From the NCBI GenBank assembly GCA_039822005.1, contig JBCBMZ010000001.1, forward strand, positions 310,001 to 374,000: a DNA stretch of 64,000 bases. The letters are read 5' to 3'. A program made the translations under genes and the position numbers. Under the pieces are notes generated by a model, which was given only the letters and a program-made list of their open reading frames with translations, did not search any database and was not told where the DNA came from. Each line of letters begins with the position of its first letter. The stretch's first letter is position 1. The stretch comes from JBCBDX01 sp039822005. Lineage in GTDB: Bacteria; Pseudomonadota; Alphaproteobacteria; Rhizobiales; Rhizobiaceae. Positions 1 through 7,702 of the stretch are shown in pieces.

Positions 1-1
1 A

Positions 2-187
2 CGCCTGATACGCGACAGCGTCGTGATCCACGAAGGCAAGCTAAAGACCCTCAAGCGCTTCAAGGACGAAGTGGCCGAAGTGCCGGTTGGTCAGGAATGC
101 GGTATGGCGTTCGAAAACTATGACGACATCCGCGCTGGCGATGTGATCGAATGCTTCCGCGTCGAAGAGGTCGCGCGCACGCTTTGA
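2..187 (+). CDS. infB: Translation initiation factor IF-2, C-terminal end (partial)
   Basis: Only the last 61 codons lie in the window, and the gene begins upstream of base 1. The reading frame gives the end of IF-2 domain IV, including KTLKRFKDEVAEV, GQECGMAFENYDDI and a final GDVIECFRVEEVARTL before TGA. This matches the conserved C terminus of bacterial IF-2, which binds fMet-tRNA and helps join the ribosomal subunits. The next gene is rbfA, the usual infB partner. The infB stop overlaps the proposed TTG start of rbfA, so the two are probably translationally coupled. Confidence 0.93.
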   Translation, partial: RLIRDSVVIHEGKLKTLKRFKDEVAEVPVGQECGMAFENYDDIRAGDVIECFRVEEVARTL

Positions 188-576
188 GCCTCGGTAACGA
201 ACCTTCACAGCGTCAGCTCCGTGTCGGCGAAAATGTCCGTCACGCACTGACAAAGATCATTCAGCGCGGTGATGTGCAGGACCCGGATTTGGACGGCGTC
301 GTGCTGTCCGTCACCGAGGTGCGCATGTCGCCAGACTTGAAGATCGGCACGGTCTATATTGCCGCATTTGGCCGCGACGACATGGCACCGATCATCAAGG
401 CTCTTGCGCGCAATGCCAAATTCATCCGCGGTCGACTCACTCCGGAATTGCGGCAGATGAAATATATGCCGGACTTCAGGTTTCGCGCCGACGACAGCTT
501 CGACAATTTCCAGAAAGTCGATGAATTGCTGAAATCCGACAAGGTCGTTCAGGATTTGAACGGTGATGAGGACTAG
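184..576 (+). CDS. rbfA: 30S ribosome-binding factor RbfA
   Basis: A 130-residue protein with the RbfA signature PSQRQLRVGENVRHALTK near the N terminus and the KH-like core around SVTEVRMSPDLKIGTVYI. RbfA binds the free 30S subunit and assists late maturation of the 5' end of 16S rRNA. The longer open frame from ATG 151 would sit inside infB and adds an Arg-rich stretch not expected in the family. TTG 184 overlaps the infB stop (TTGA) and gives the usual length, so it is preferred. The 3' end overlaps the HNH gene. Confidence 0.9.
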   Translation: MSLGNEPSQRQLRVGENVRHALTKIIQRGDVQDPDLDGVVLSVTEVRMSPDLKIGTVYIAAFGRDDMAPIIKALARNAKFIRGRLTPELRQMKYMPDFRFRADDSFDNFQKVDELLKSDKVVQDLNGDED

Positions 577-871
577 CCGTCAGGATCGGCAGGCTTTGAT
601 GGAGAGAGGCTGCTGGCTTTGCGGCAGGCCGTTGGCTTCAAAAATCCAATGGCATCATTTTGTACCCAGAAGTCGGGGCGGGCGCGAAACGGTGCCAATC
701 CATCCCATCTGCCACACAGCGCTGCATGTGAACTTCACCAACAAGCAACTGGAAGAAATGGGTGACGAAGTCGAAACTTTGCGGGCCAATTCGGAGATCG
801 CCCGGTTTCTGAAATGGGTCGCCAACAAGAAACCGGATTTTCATGCACCCACGCGTCGTCGCAGGCATTGA
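566..871 (+). CDS. Small HNH-type nuclease-fold protein
   Basis: About 101 residues. An N-terminal CWLCGRP (CxxC) is followed by WHHFVPRSRGG and HPICHTALH, which is the Cys/His arrangement of a zinc-binding HNH fold with the His-His pair in place. Such proteins cleave or bind nucleic acid, and the substrate here is unknown. The gene overlaps the end of rbfA (GTG 563 or ATG 566 as start) and ends just before truB, so it appears to be cotranscribed with ribosome maturation genes. It could be an RNA- or DNA-processing enzyme. Only the fold is supported. Confidence 0.75.
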   Translation: MRTSRQDRQALMERGCWLCGRPLASKIQWHHFVPRSRGGRETVPIHPICHTALHVNFTNKQLEEMGDEVETLRANSEIARFLKWVANKKPDFHAPTRRRRH

Positions 872-944
872 GTTTTGGGAAAAGCTTTGCCATCAGGCGC
901 GACTTGGACAAGCAAAATCCCAACCACAACAAGCGAACAAGCAC

Positions 945-1883
945 ATGTCGCGTAATCGCGTAAAAAAAGGTCGTCCGGTTTCGGGCTGGTTGATCCTCGA
1001 CAAACCGCTGGAACTGGGTTCAACGCCAGCCGTTAGCCGTATCAAATGGCTGTTTGGCGCGCAAAAGGCTGGCCACGCGGGCACGCTCGATCCATTGGCC
1101 ACTGGCGTGCTGCCGATTGCTTTGGGGGAAGCAACAAAGACAGTGCCTTATATTGTCGACGGAACAAAAAGCTACCGCTTTACCGCCCATTGGGGTGTGC
1201 AAACGAATACCGATGATGCGGAAGGCGAAGCGACAGCGACCAGTGAAAAGCGCCCGGCCATCGCCGAAATTGAGGCGCTGTTGCCGTCCTTTACCGGGAT
1301 TGTCAGCCAAGTTCCACCTGCGTTTTCGGCCATCAAGATCAACGGGGAGCGTGCCTACAACAAGGCGCGCGATGGGGAAGACGTGCAACTGCAGGCGCGC
1401 GATATCGAAATCGATAGCCTTGTCGTCATCGAGCACTCTGGCGACCAAACAATATTTGAAGTGGAGTGCGGCAAAGGCACGTATGTGCGCGCCTTGGCGC
1501 GCGACATGGGCAAGCAAATTGGATGTTATGGGCATGTGACGAGTTTGCGCAGAACACTGGTTGATCCCTTTGAAGACGCTGATGCGGTTTCCATGGCGCA
1601 ACTCGATCAAATAGAAAAAGACCATGGAGACGATCGGGACGCCCGCTTTGCCGCGCTTGATGCTCTCCTCATTGAGGCAGGTGAGGCCATGGACGGCTTT
1701 CCGCGCATCGATGCTGATGATCATCAGGCTCAACGCATTCGATTGGGCAATCCCGCTTTTTTACGCGGACGCGATGCCCCCGTGGCAGGCGACGATGTGT
1801 GCGCGTTTCACAAAGGGCAATTGTTGGCGATCGGTGATATTGCTCAGGGTGCGTTCAAGCCGAAGCGCGTTTTTAACGGTTAG
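945..1883 (+). CDS. truB: tRNA pseudouridine(55) synthase TruB
   Basis: 312 residues from ATG 945. The motif AGHAGTLDPLATGVLPIALG carries the catalytic Asp of the TruB family, and VPPAFSAIKINGERAYNKAR and GTYVRALARDMG follow in the usual order. TruB isomerises U55 in the T-loop of tRNAs. The frame is open from ATG 843, but that extension overlaps the HNH gene and lacks family similarity, while MSRNRVKKGRPVSGWLILDK begins like other alphaproteobacterial TruB proteins. The upstream Shine-Dalgarno match is weak. It belongs to the infB-rbfA-truB-rpsO-pnp line. Confidence 0.93.
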   Translation: MSRNRVKKGRPVSGWLILDKPLELGSTPAVSRIKWLFGAQKAGHAGTLDPLATGVLPIALGEATKTVPYIVDGTKSYRFTAHWGVQTNTDDAEGEATATSEKRPAIAEIEALLPSFTGIVSQVPPAFSAIKINGERAYNKARDGEDVQLQARDIEIDSLVVIEHSGDQTIFEVECGKGTYVRALARDMGKQIGCYGHVTSLRRTLVDPFEDADAVSMAQLDQIEKDHGDDRDARFAALDALLIEAGEAMDGFPRIDADDHQAQRIRLGNPAFLRGRDAPVAGDDVCAFHKGQLLAIGDIAQGAFKPKRVFNG

Positions 1884-1956
1884 AAGCGAAGGGCGACGTC
1901 ATCATTTGTTCCTGGTACTGACGTAGGCTTGTCGAAACACCAAAATGGAGGGTGTC

Positions 1957-3390
1957 ATGTTTGATCGCACACAGTTTTATACGGATGGCAAATGGGTGGA
2001 CCCGGCCATTGGCAATCCTTTCGATGTGATTGACCCATCGACGGAAGAGCCTTGCGCCAAGATTTCGCTTGGCTCCCCCTCCGACATCGATGCTGCTGTT
2101 GCCGCAGCTAAGCGGGCATTTTCGGGCTGGGCGGAAACGCCCACTGAAGAGCGACGTGCATTGGTTCAAAAGCTGGGCACCATCATGGACTCCCGCATCA
2201 TGGAACTGGGCGCGGCGATCTCTTATGAAATGGGCGCGCCGATTGACTTTGCGATCAATGATCAGGCGGCTTGCGGGCCATGGCACCTGAAGGGGTTTTT
2301 AAAAGCGTTTGACCGCTTTGAGTGGGAGCGTTCCTTCACTGCGCGCGAGACCATTATCCATGAACCGATCGGCGTTGTTGGTTTGATCACGCCTTGGAAT
2401 TGGCCCGTGAACCAAATTGCATTGAAAGTCATACCGGCCATTTTGATGGGTAACACCTGCGTCCTCAAACCTTCGGAAATTGCACCGCTTTCGGCCATGG
2501 TTTGGGCAGACTTTATGCACGAAGCGGGCTTCCCAGCCGGAGTGTTCAATCTGGTCAATGGTGATGGACCAACAGTCGGCGAAGCCATGAGCGCGCACCG
2601 CGACATCGACATGATGAGTTTTACCGGCTCGTTACGCGGTGGCTCGGCGGTCATGAAGGGGTCTGCACCGACCGCCAAGAGAGTGACTTTGGAACTCGGT
2701 GGCAAATCCCCGAACATCATTTTTGCGGACGCCGACATTGAAAAAGCGGTTCGCGGTGGCGTCGCACATTGCATGGAGAACACTGGGCAATCGTGCAATG
2801 CGCCGACGCGCATGATCGTCGAGCGCGATGTCTATGATGAAGCGGTGGCGATCGCCACAGATGAGGCCCAAAAAACAGCTGTCGGTAGCCCGCATGAGAA
2901 AGGTGCCCATATTGGCCCGTTGGTCAGCCAGGCTCAATATGACAAGGTACAGGGGCTGATCGAGATCGGTTTGGCGGAAGGCGCGCGCTGCGTTGCGGGC
3001 GGCATCGGTAGACCGGAAGGCTTTAACCGCGGCTACTTTGCCCGCCCGACCGTTTTCGCCGATGTCTCAAACGATATGCGCATTGCACGCGAGGAAGTTT
3101 TCGGTCCCGTGCTCGCCATGATACCGTTTGACGATGGCGAAGAAGAAGCGGTCCAGATCGCCAATGATACCGATTATGGCCTCGCCGCCTACCTGCACAC
3201 GAGCGACCCGGAGAAGGGTGATCGTGTCGGCCGTCAGTTGCGCGCGGGGATGGTGCGGGTTAATGGCGCCGGCCTTTCCATGGGTCATCCATTCGGCGGT
3301 TACAAACAGTCCGGCGTTGGTCGCGAAGGCGGCACTTGGGGTCTTGAGGATTTCACCGAGACGAAGATTTTGGCACAGAAATATGGCTGA
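1957..3390 (+). CDS. NAD(P)-dependent aldehyde dehydrogenase family protein
   Basis: 477 residues. It shows the cofactor-binding and catalytic signatures of the ALDH superfamily: TPWNWPVNQIALKVIPA, SFTGSLRGG, the general base in ELGGKSPNIIF and the nucleophile in NTGQSCNAPTRM, with PFGGYKQSGVGRE near the end. It oxidises an aldehyde to an acid, and the substrate cannot be read from sequence. ATG 1957 is chosen over 1945 because GGAGGG lies five bases before it. The gene is inserted between truB and rpsO and overlaps the acetyltransferase downstream by 8 bp, suggesting a two-gene unit. Confidence 0.88.
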   Translation: MFDRTQFYTDGKWVDPAIGNPFDVIDPSTEEPCAKISLGSPSDIDAAVAAAKRAFSGWAETPTEERRALVQKLGTIMDSRIMELGAAISYEMGAPIDFAINDQAACGPWHLKGFLKAFDRFEWERSFTARETIIHEPIGVVGLITPWNWPVNQIALKVIPAILMGNTCVLKPSEIAPLSAMVWADFMHEAGFPAGVFNLVNGDGPTVGEAMSAHRDIDMMSFTGSLRGGSAVMKGSAPTAKRVTLELGGKSPNIIFADADIEKAVRGGVAHCMENTGQSCNAPTRMIVERDVYDEAVAIATDEAQKTAVGSPHEKGAHIGPLVSQAQYDKVQGLIEIGLAEGARCVAGGIGRPEGFNRGYFARPTVFADVSNDMRIAREEVFGPVLAMIPFDDGEEEAVQIANDTDYGLAAYLHTSDPEKGDRVGRQLRAGMVRVNGAGLSMGHPFGGYKQSGVGREGGTWGLEDFTETKILAQKYG

Positions 3391-3850
3391 CGCCATCAAC
3401 GTACGCGAAGACGATCTCTCCGGCCCTGAAATCGCGGTGCTGCTGCAGCGCCACCTCGACCACATGCGTTCGATCACACCCGCCGAAAGTGTCTACGCGC
3501 TGGATATTGAAGGCCTGCGCGTGCCGGAAATTACCTTCTGGACGGCATGGGATGGTGATGATCTCGTGGGCTGTATCGCGCTCAAAGACCATGGTGACAG
3601 CTTGGGCGAGATAAAGTCCATGCACACACTTGCAGAACGAAGAGGCCAGGGCATCGCGCGCAAGCTGCTTGAAACACTGATGGATGAAGCCCGCTCCCGG
3701 CGCATGGAGCGGCTATCACTGGAAACCGGGCGCACGGAGCATTTCCGGCCTGCGCAGGAACTCTACCGGCGCTATGGTTTTAAAGAGACTAGCCCGTTCG
3801 CCGACTACCGGGATGACACACATTCTTTCTTCATGACGCGGATGATTTGA
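3383..3850 (+). CDS. GNAT family N-acetyltransferase
   Basis: 155 residues. The acetyl-CoA-binding motif A appears as ERRGQGIARKLLETLMDEA (RxxGxG/A) around residues 85-105. It is preceded by GCIALKDHGDSLGEIKSMHT and followed by LYRRYGFKETSPF, the usual GNAT strand order. Members transfer an acetyl group from acetyl-CoA to an amine, and the substrate here is unknown. ATG 3383 overlaps the aldehyde dehydrogenase stop by 8 bp, which indicates coupling. The longer open frame from 3128 is a shadow of the dehydrogenase. Confidence 0.85.
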   Translation: MADAINVREDDLSGPEIAVLLQRHLDHMRSITPAESVYALDIEGLRVPEITFWTAWDGDDLVGCIALKDHGDSLGEIKSMHTLAERRGQGIARKLLETLMDEARSRRMERLSLETGRTEHFRPAQELYRRYGFKETSPFADYRDDTHSFFMTRMI

Positions 3851-4005
3851 GCCGTCCGCGGAAATTGGCTGCGCCATTCTCCATTTGCGCTTTGAAGAAA
3901 TATACCCTATACGCCGCGCAGCGTTGGAAACAGCGCAACTGGCCCCTGCTGGACGACATCCCGGCCCGGGCGTCTCACCTTCAAAATGATAAGAAAGGAA
4001 GTCCG

Positions 4006-4275
4006 ATGTCGATTAATGCTGAGCGTAAAGCCGAGCTGATCCAAAAGTTTGCCACCAAAGCCGGTGATACCGGTTCTCCGGAAGTGCAAGTTGCGGTGTT
4101 GACCGAGCGGATCAACAATCTGACAGGGCATTTCAAAGACCACAAGAAAGACAATCACTCACGTCGTGGTCTTTTGAAAATGGTATCCCAGCGTCGTAAA
4201 TTGCTGGACTATGTCAAAGGCAAGGAAGAAGCCCGCTATCAGAAGCTGATTGCTGAGCTGGGCATCCGCCGCTAA
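4006..4275 (+). CDS. rpsO: 30S ribosomal protein S15
   Basis: 89 residues, the normal size. It begins MSINAERKAELIQKFATKAG and contains GDTGSPEVQVAVLTERI, LTGHFKDHKKDNHSRRGLL and LLDYVKGKEEARYQ, which are diagnostic for S15. The protein binds the central domain of 16S rRNA early in 30S assembly. ATG 4006 has a good ribosome-binding site (AAGGAAG). A terminator-like hairpin follows the stop, and pnp lies 212 bp downstream as in most proteobacteria. Confidence 0.97.
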   Translation: MSINAERKAELIQKFATKAGDTGSPEVQVAVLTERINNLTGHFKDHKKDNHSRRGLLKMVSQRRKLLDYVKGKEEARYQKLIAELGIRR

Positions 4276-4284
4276 GTTTTGATC

Positions 4285-4307
4285 CGGCGCGGTTATCCGC
4301 GCCGTTT
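4285..4307 (+). terminator. Hairpin after rpsO
   Basis: Perfect 8-bp arms CGGCGCGG and CCGCGCCG enclose a TTAT loop and are followed by GTTTCATT. The T-run is short, so this may terminate or merely attenuate reading into pnp, or protect the rpsO 3' end. Confidence 0.55.
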
Positions 4308-4487
4308 CATTAGGTTGGCATGGTGCTGACCAAGAATGGATATGACCGCGGGGCAGGATTGTCGGCTGCTTGTGGCGCAAAGCGCCATGACCCAAGCATC
4401 CAATTGTCTTGCCCGGGATCAGATCTGGACCTGAACCCGCGCGTTGGCAGCCACGCCCGTGGTGCACGCGCACACATAGGACAAGAT

Positions 4488-6617
4488 ATGTTCGAACATC
4501 ATAAAGTTGAAATCGACTGGGGTGGGCGTCCGCTCATCCTCGAAACCGGCAAGATCGCCCGCCAGGCGGACGGTGCCGTGTTGGCAACCTATGGCGAGAC
4601 TGTTGTGCTCGCCACTGTGGTGTCCGCCAAAGACGCAAAGCCCGGTCAGGATTTTTTCCCGCTGACCGTCAACTATCAGGAAAAGGCCTTTGCTGCCGGC
4701 AAAATCCCCGGTGGTTATTTCAAGCGTGAAGGCCGTCCTTCAGAAAACGAGACGCTGACCTCGCGTCTGATCGACCGTCCGATCCGCCCGCTTTTCGCCG
4801 ATGGCTACAAGAACGAAACACAGGTCGTTCTGACCGTTCTGCAGCACGATCTGGAAAACAATCCGGACATCGTCGCCATGGTAGGCGCCTCTGCCGCGCT
4901 GACGCTTTCCGGCGTGCCTTTCATGGGGCCCATTGGTGCGGCCCGTGTTGGCTACATTAACGGCGAATATGTGCTGAACCCGCACATGGATGAGATGGAA
5001 GAGACGTCTCTTGACCTCGTAGTGGCCGGGACCACGGACGCTGTTTTGATGGTGGAATCCGAAGCGCAGGAACTGGATGAAGACATCATGCTCGGGGCGG
5101 TCGTTTTCGGCCAAAAAGCGTTCCAACCGATCATCACGGCCATCGTCTCGCTGGCCGAGGTTGCTGCGAAAGAACCCCGTGACTTCCAGCCAGAAGATCT
5201 GTCAGAGCTTGAATCAACAATGTCCGGCCTGATTGCCGACGAGCTGCTAGAAGCCTACAAAATTACCGACAAGACCGCTCGTTACACCGCGATCGACGCT
5301 GCAATGACGAAAGTCTTCGAAACGCTTTATCCGGAAGGTGCTGAAAACCCTGTATGGGCACCTGAGCAAATTAAAGCGGTCTTCAAGTCCCTGCAGGCCT
5401 CCGTCGTTCGTGGCAACATCATCAAAACCGGTGAACGCATCGACGGCCGTGATCTTTCAACGGTTCGCCCGATTGTTTCTGAAGTGGGCTTGTTCCCACG
5501 CACGCACGGTTCTGCAATCTTCACCCGTGGTGAAACGCAGGCGATGGTTGTGGCAACACTGGGCACCGGCGAAGATGAGCAGTACATTGATGAACTAACC
5601 GGAACGCGCAAGGAAACCTTCCTGTTGCACTATAACTTTCCGCCTTATTCCGTCGGCGAAGCGGGCCGCATGGGTTCACCCGGTCGTCGCGAAATCGGTC
5701 ACGGCAAGCTGGCTTGGCGCGCGGTTCACCCGCTTTTGCCATCGGCTGAAGAGTTCCCTTACACTATGCGTGTCGTGTCGGAGATCACCGAATCCAATGG
5801 CTCGTCCTCGATGGCGACCGTATGCGGCACATCCTTGTCGCTGATGGATGCGGGCGTCCCGCTCAAGGCACCGGTTGCCGGTATCGCCATGGGTTTGATC
5901 AAGGAAGGCGATGATTTCGCGGTTCTTTCTGACATCCTCGGTGATGAGGATCATCTCGGCGACATGGATTTTAAAGTGGCTGGTACAGAAGACGGCATCA
6001 CATCGCTGCAGATGGACATCAAGATCGATGGCATCACCGAAGAGATCATGAAGATCGCTCTGGCACAGGCAAAAGACGGTCGTGTTCATATCCTCGGAGA
6101 GATGGGCAAAGCACTGTCTGAGAGCCGCAACGAGCTGGGCGAGTTCGCACCGCGCATTGAGCAGATGCAGATTCCGGTCGACAAAATCCGCGATGTGATC
6201 GGTTCCGGCGGCAAGGTTATCCGCGAAATCGTTGAGAAAACCGGAGCGAAAGTCTCCATCGAAGACGATGGCCAGGTCAAAATCGCTTCGTCTTCGGCCA
6301 AAGAGATCGAAGCTGCCAAACATTGGATACATACGATCGTGGCTGAGCCGGAAGTTGGCGTGATCTACGAAGGAACTGTCGTGAAGACCGCCGACTTTGG
6401 GGCCTTCGTCAATTTCTTCGGTCCAAAAGACGGTTTGGTTCACATCTCACAACTCGCCAATGAGCGCGTTGGAAAGACCACCGATGTGGTCAAGGAAGGC
6501 GACAAGGTTTGGGTCAAGCTGATGGGCTTTGACGAGCGCGGCAAAGTCCGTCTTTCCATGAAGGTCGTCGATCAAGAAACGGGCCAGGAAATCAAGAAAG
6601 AAGAAGCAGCCGACTAG
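4488..6617 (+). CDS. pnp: Polyribonucleotide nucleotidyltransferase (PNPase)
   Basis: 709 residues, the normal length. Two RNase PH core domains occupy roughly residues 5-215 and 310-545, with NYQEKAFAAGKIPGGYFKRE in the first and the FPPYSVGEAGRMGSPGRREI region in the second. A KH domain (DVIGSGGKVIREI) and a C-terminal S1 domain (GAFVNFFGPKDGLVHIS) follow. PNPase degrades RNA 3' to 5' with phosphate and is part of the degradosome. ATG 4488 begins MFEHHKVEIDWGGRPL like other alphaproteobacterial PNPases. The frame is open from 4320 without homology. The leader 4308-4487 contains a TGGCGC-AAA-GCGCCA hairpin that could be an RNase III or autoregulatory site. Confidence 0.97.
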   Translation: MFEHHKVEIDWGGRPLILETGKIARQADGAVLATYGETVVLATVVSAKDAKPGQDFFPLTVNYQEKAFAAGKIPGGYFKREGRPSENETLTSRLIDRPIRPLFADGYKNETQVVLTVLQHDLENNPDIVAMVGASAALTLSGVPFMGPIGAARVGYINGEYVLNPHMDEMEETSLDLVVAGTTDAVLMVESEAQELDEDIMLGAVVFGQKAFQPIITAIVSLAEVAAKEPRDFQPEDLSELESTMSGLIADELLEAYKITDKTARYTAIDAAMTKVFETLYPEGAENPVWAPEQIKAVFKSLQASVVRGNIIKTGERIDGRDLSTVRPIVSEVGLFPRTHGSAIFTRGETQAMVVATLGTGEDEQYIDELTGTRKETFLLHYNFPPYSVGEAGRMGSPGRREIGHGKLAWRAVHPLLPSAEEFPYTMRVVSEITESNGSSSMATVCGTSLSLMDAGVPLKAPVAGIAMGLIKEGDDFAVLSDILGDEDHLGDMDFKVAGTEDGITSLQMDIKIDGITEEIMKIALAQAKDGRVHILGEMGKALSESRNELGEFAPRIEQMQIPVDKIRDVIGSGGKVIREIVEKTGAKVSIEDDGQVKIASSSAKEIEAAKHWIHTIVAEPEVGVIYEGTVVKTADFGAFVNFFGPKDGLVHISQLANERVGKTTDVVKEGDKVWVKLMGFDERGKVRLSMKVVDQETGQEIKKEEAAD

Positions 6618-6645
6618 TCGGCCGCCTTTTCTGACGGAAGATCAA

Positions 6646-6677
6646 ACGCGGGGCCGAAACAGGCTCCGCGTTTTGCT
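6646..6677 (+). terminator. Rho-independent terminator after pnp
   Basis: An 11-bp stem, AACGCGGGGCC pairing with GGCTCCGCGTT with one G-T wobble and a 6-base loop, is followed by TTTTGCTTT. It lies 29 bp after the pnp stop, just before the methyltransferase start. Confidence 0.75.
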
Positions 6678-6697
6678 TTGAGGGTGTAGACTTCGCC

Positions 6698-7702
6698 ATG
6701 GCATTTGTGACACCGCTGCTGCTGCCATTTGAAAGTGGCGAATTGGAAGTCCCGGAAGGTCCGGGTGTGTTTGTCAATGCAGAGCTCCCGAAGGGTGTTG
6801 AGCACACCAGTTGGCGTGGCCGGCTCACATGCGTTCAAGCATGGCGCGACCGCCATCTCTCGCTGGCCGGTGCAGGATATGAAACGACTGACAAGTTGGA
6901 GAGCATTCGAGGCCATTATGCATTTGCGCTGGTCATGCTCAGCAAACACCGTGCCGAGGCGCGGGCAGATATAGTGACCGCGACAAGGTTGGTCACGCCA
7001 GGTGGCCCGATCATTATTGGCGGGCCCAAGAAAGTGGGGGCCGCGTCGATCAGAAAATCAGTGGGTGAAACTGTCGAGATTGAGGCTTCTTTTTCCAAGT
7101 CACATTGGCAGGTTTTCATCATTCGCGCCGGGGCCGATGCAAACATAGAGCAGGCAGACGCAGCCACACCAGTACCGGTGCCCGGCTTTGAAACTGGGCC
7201 GGGCATGTTCTCCCATGCGGAGGTCGACCCGGGCTCGCAATTGCTGGCCGAAAGCTTACCTCATGGCAGTCTTGGGCATCTGGCAGACTTCGGTTGTGGC
7301 TGGGGTTACCTCTCCGTCGAAGCGCTCAATCGTGGCCGGGCGCAGAGCGTGACCATGATTGATGCGCATGCACCATCGCTTGAAGCGGCAAGAAAAAACC
7401 TTTTGGCCCATCATCCGGGTTCGGTAGCATCGACCCATTGGCTGGATATTGCCCGCGAAGACCCGCCAAGCCGGTTTGACACCATTATCATGAACCCGCC
7501 ATTTCACACTGAACAGGAGACCAATGTGAACCTTGGCGTGACCTTTATTGAAAGAGCCGCCAGGTCGGCAAAGCCGGGTGGTCAATTATTGATGGTCGCC
7601 AACCGGCATTTGCCCTACGAAAATGTGCTGGAGCGCTGTTTCAGGCGTTGGTCAACGCTCCAATCAAACAACCGCTTCAAGGTTTTCGCTGCCTTTCGAT
7701 AG
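6698..7702 (+). CDS. Class I SAM-dependent methyltransferase, RsmC/RlmG-like
   Basis: 334 residues. The C-terminal half carries a Rossmann methyltransferase: motif I LADFGCGWGYLSVEAL, an acidic residue in TMIDAHAPSLEAARKN, and the N6/N2-type catalytic motif IIMNPPFHTEQET. The N-terminal half resembles the inactive duplicated domain of RsmC and RlmG. These enzymes make N2-methylguanine in 16S or 23S rRNA, so an rRNA target is likely, though the exact base is not shown. Its last 39 bp overlap the end of the convergent GGDEF-EAL gene. Confidence 0.85.
   Translation: MAFVTPLLLPFESGELEVPEGPGVFVNAELPKGVEHTSWRGRLTCVQAWRDRHLSLAGAGYETTDKLESIRGHYAFALVMLSKHRAEARADIVTATRLVTPGGPIIIGGPKKVGAASIRKSVGETVEIEASFSKSHWQVFIIRAGADANIEQADAATPVPVPGFETGPGMFSHAEVDPGSQLLAESLPHGSLGHLADFGCGWGYLSVEALNRGRAQSVTMIDAHAPSLEAARKNLLAHHPGSVASTHWLDIAREDPPSRFDTIIMNPPFHTEQETNVNLGVTFIERAARSAKPGGQLLMVANRHLPYENVLERCFRRWSTLQSNNRFKVFAAFR

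Noticed and set aside
5676..6443. 255-codon minus-strand frame
   Set aside because: It lies antisense inside pnp and shows no family motif or start site.
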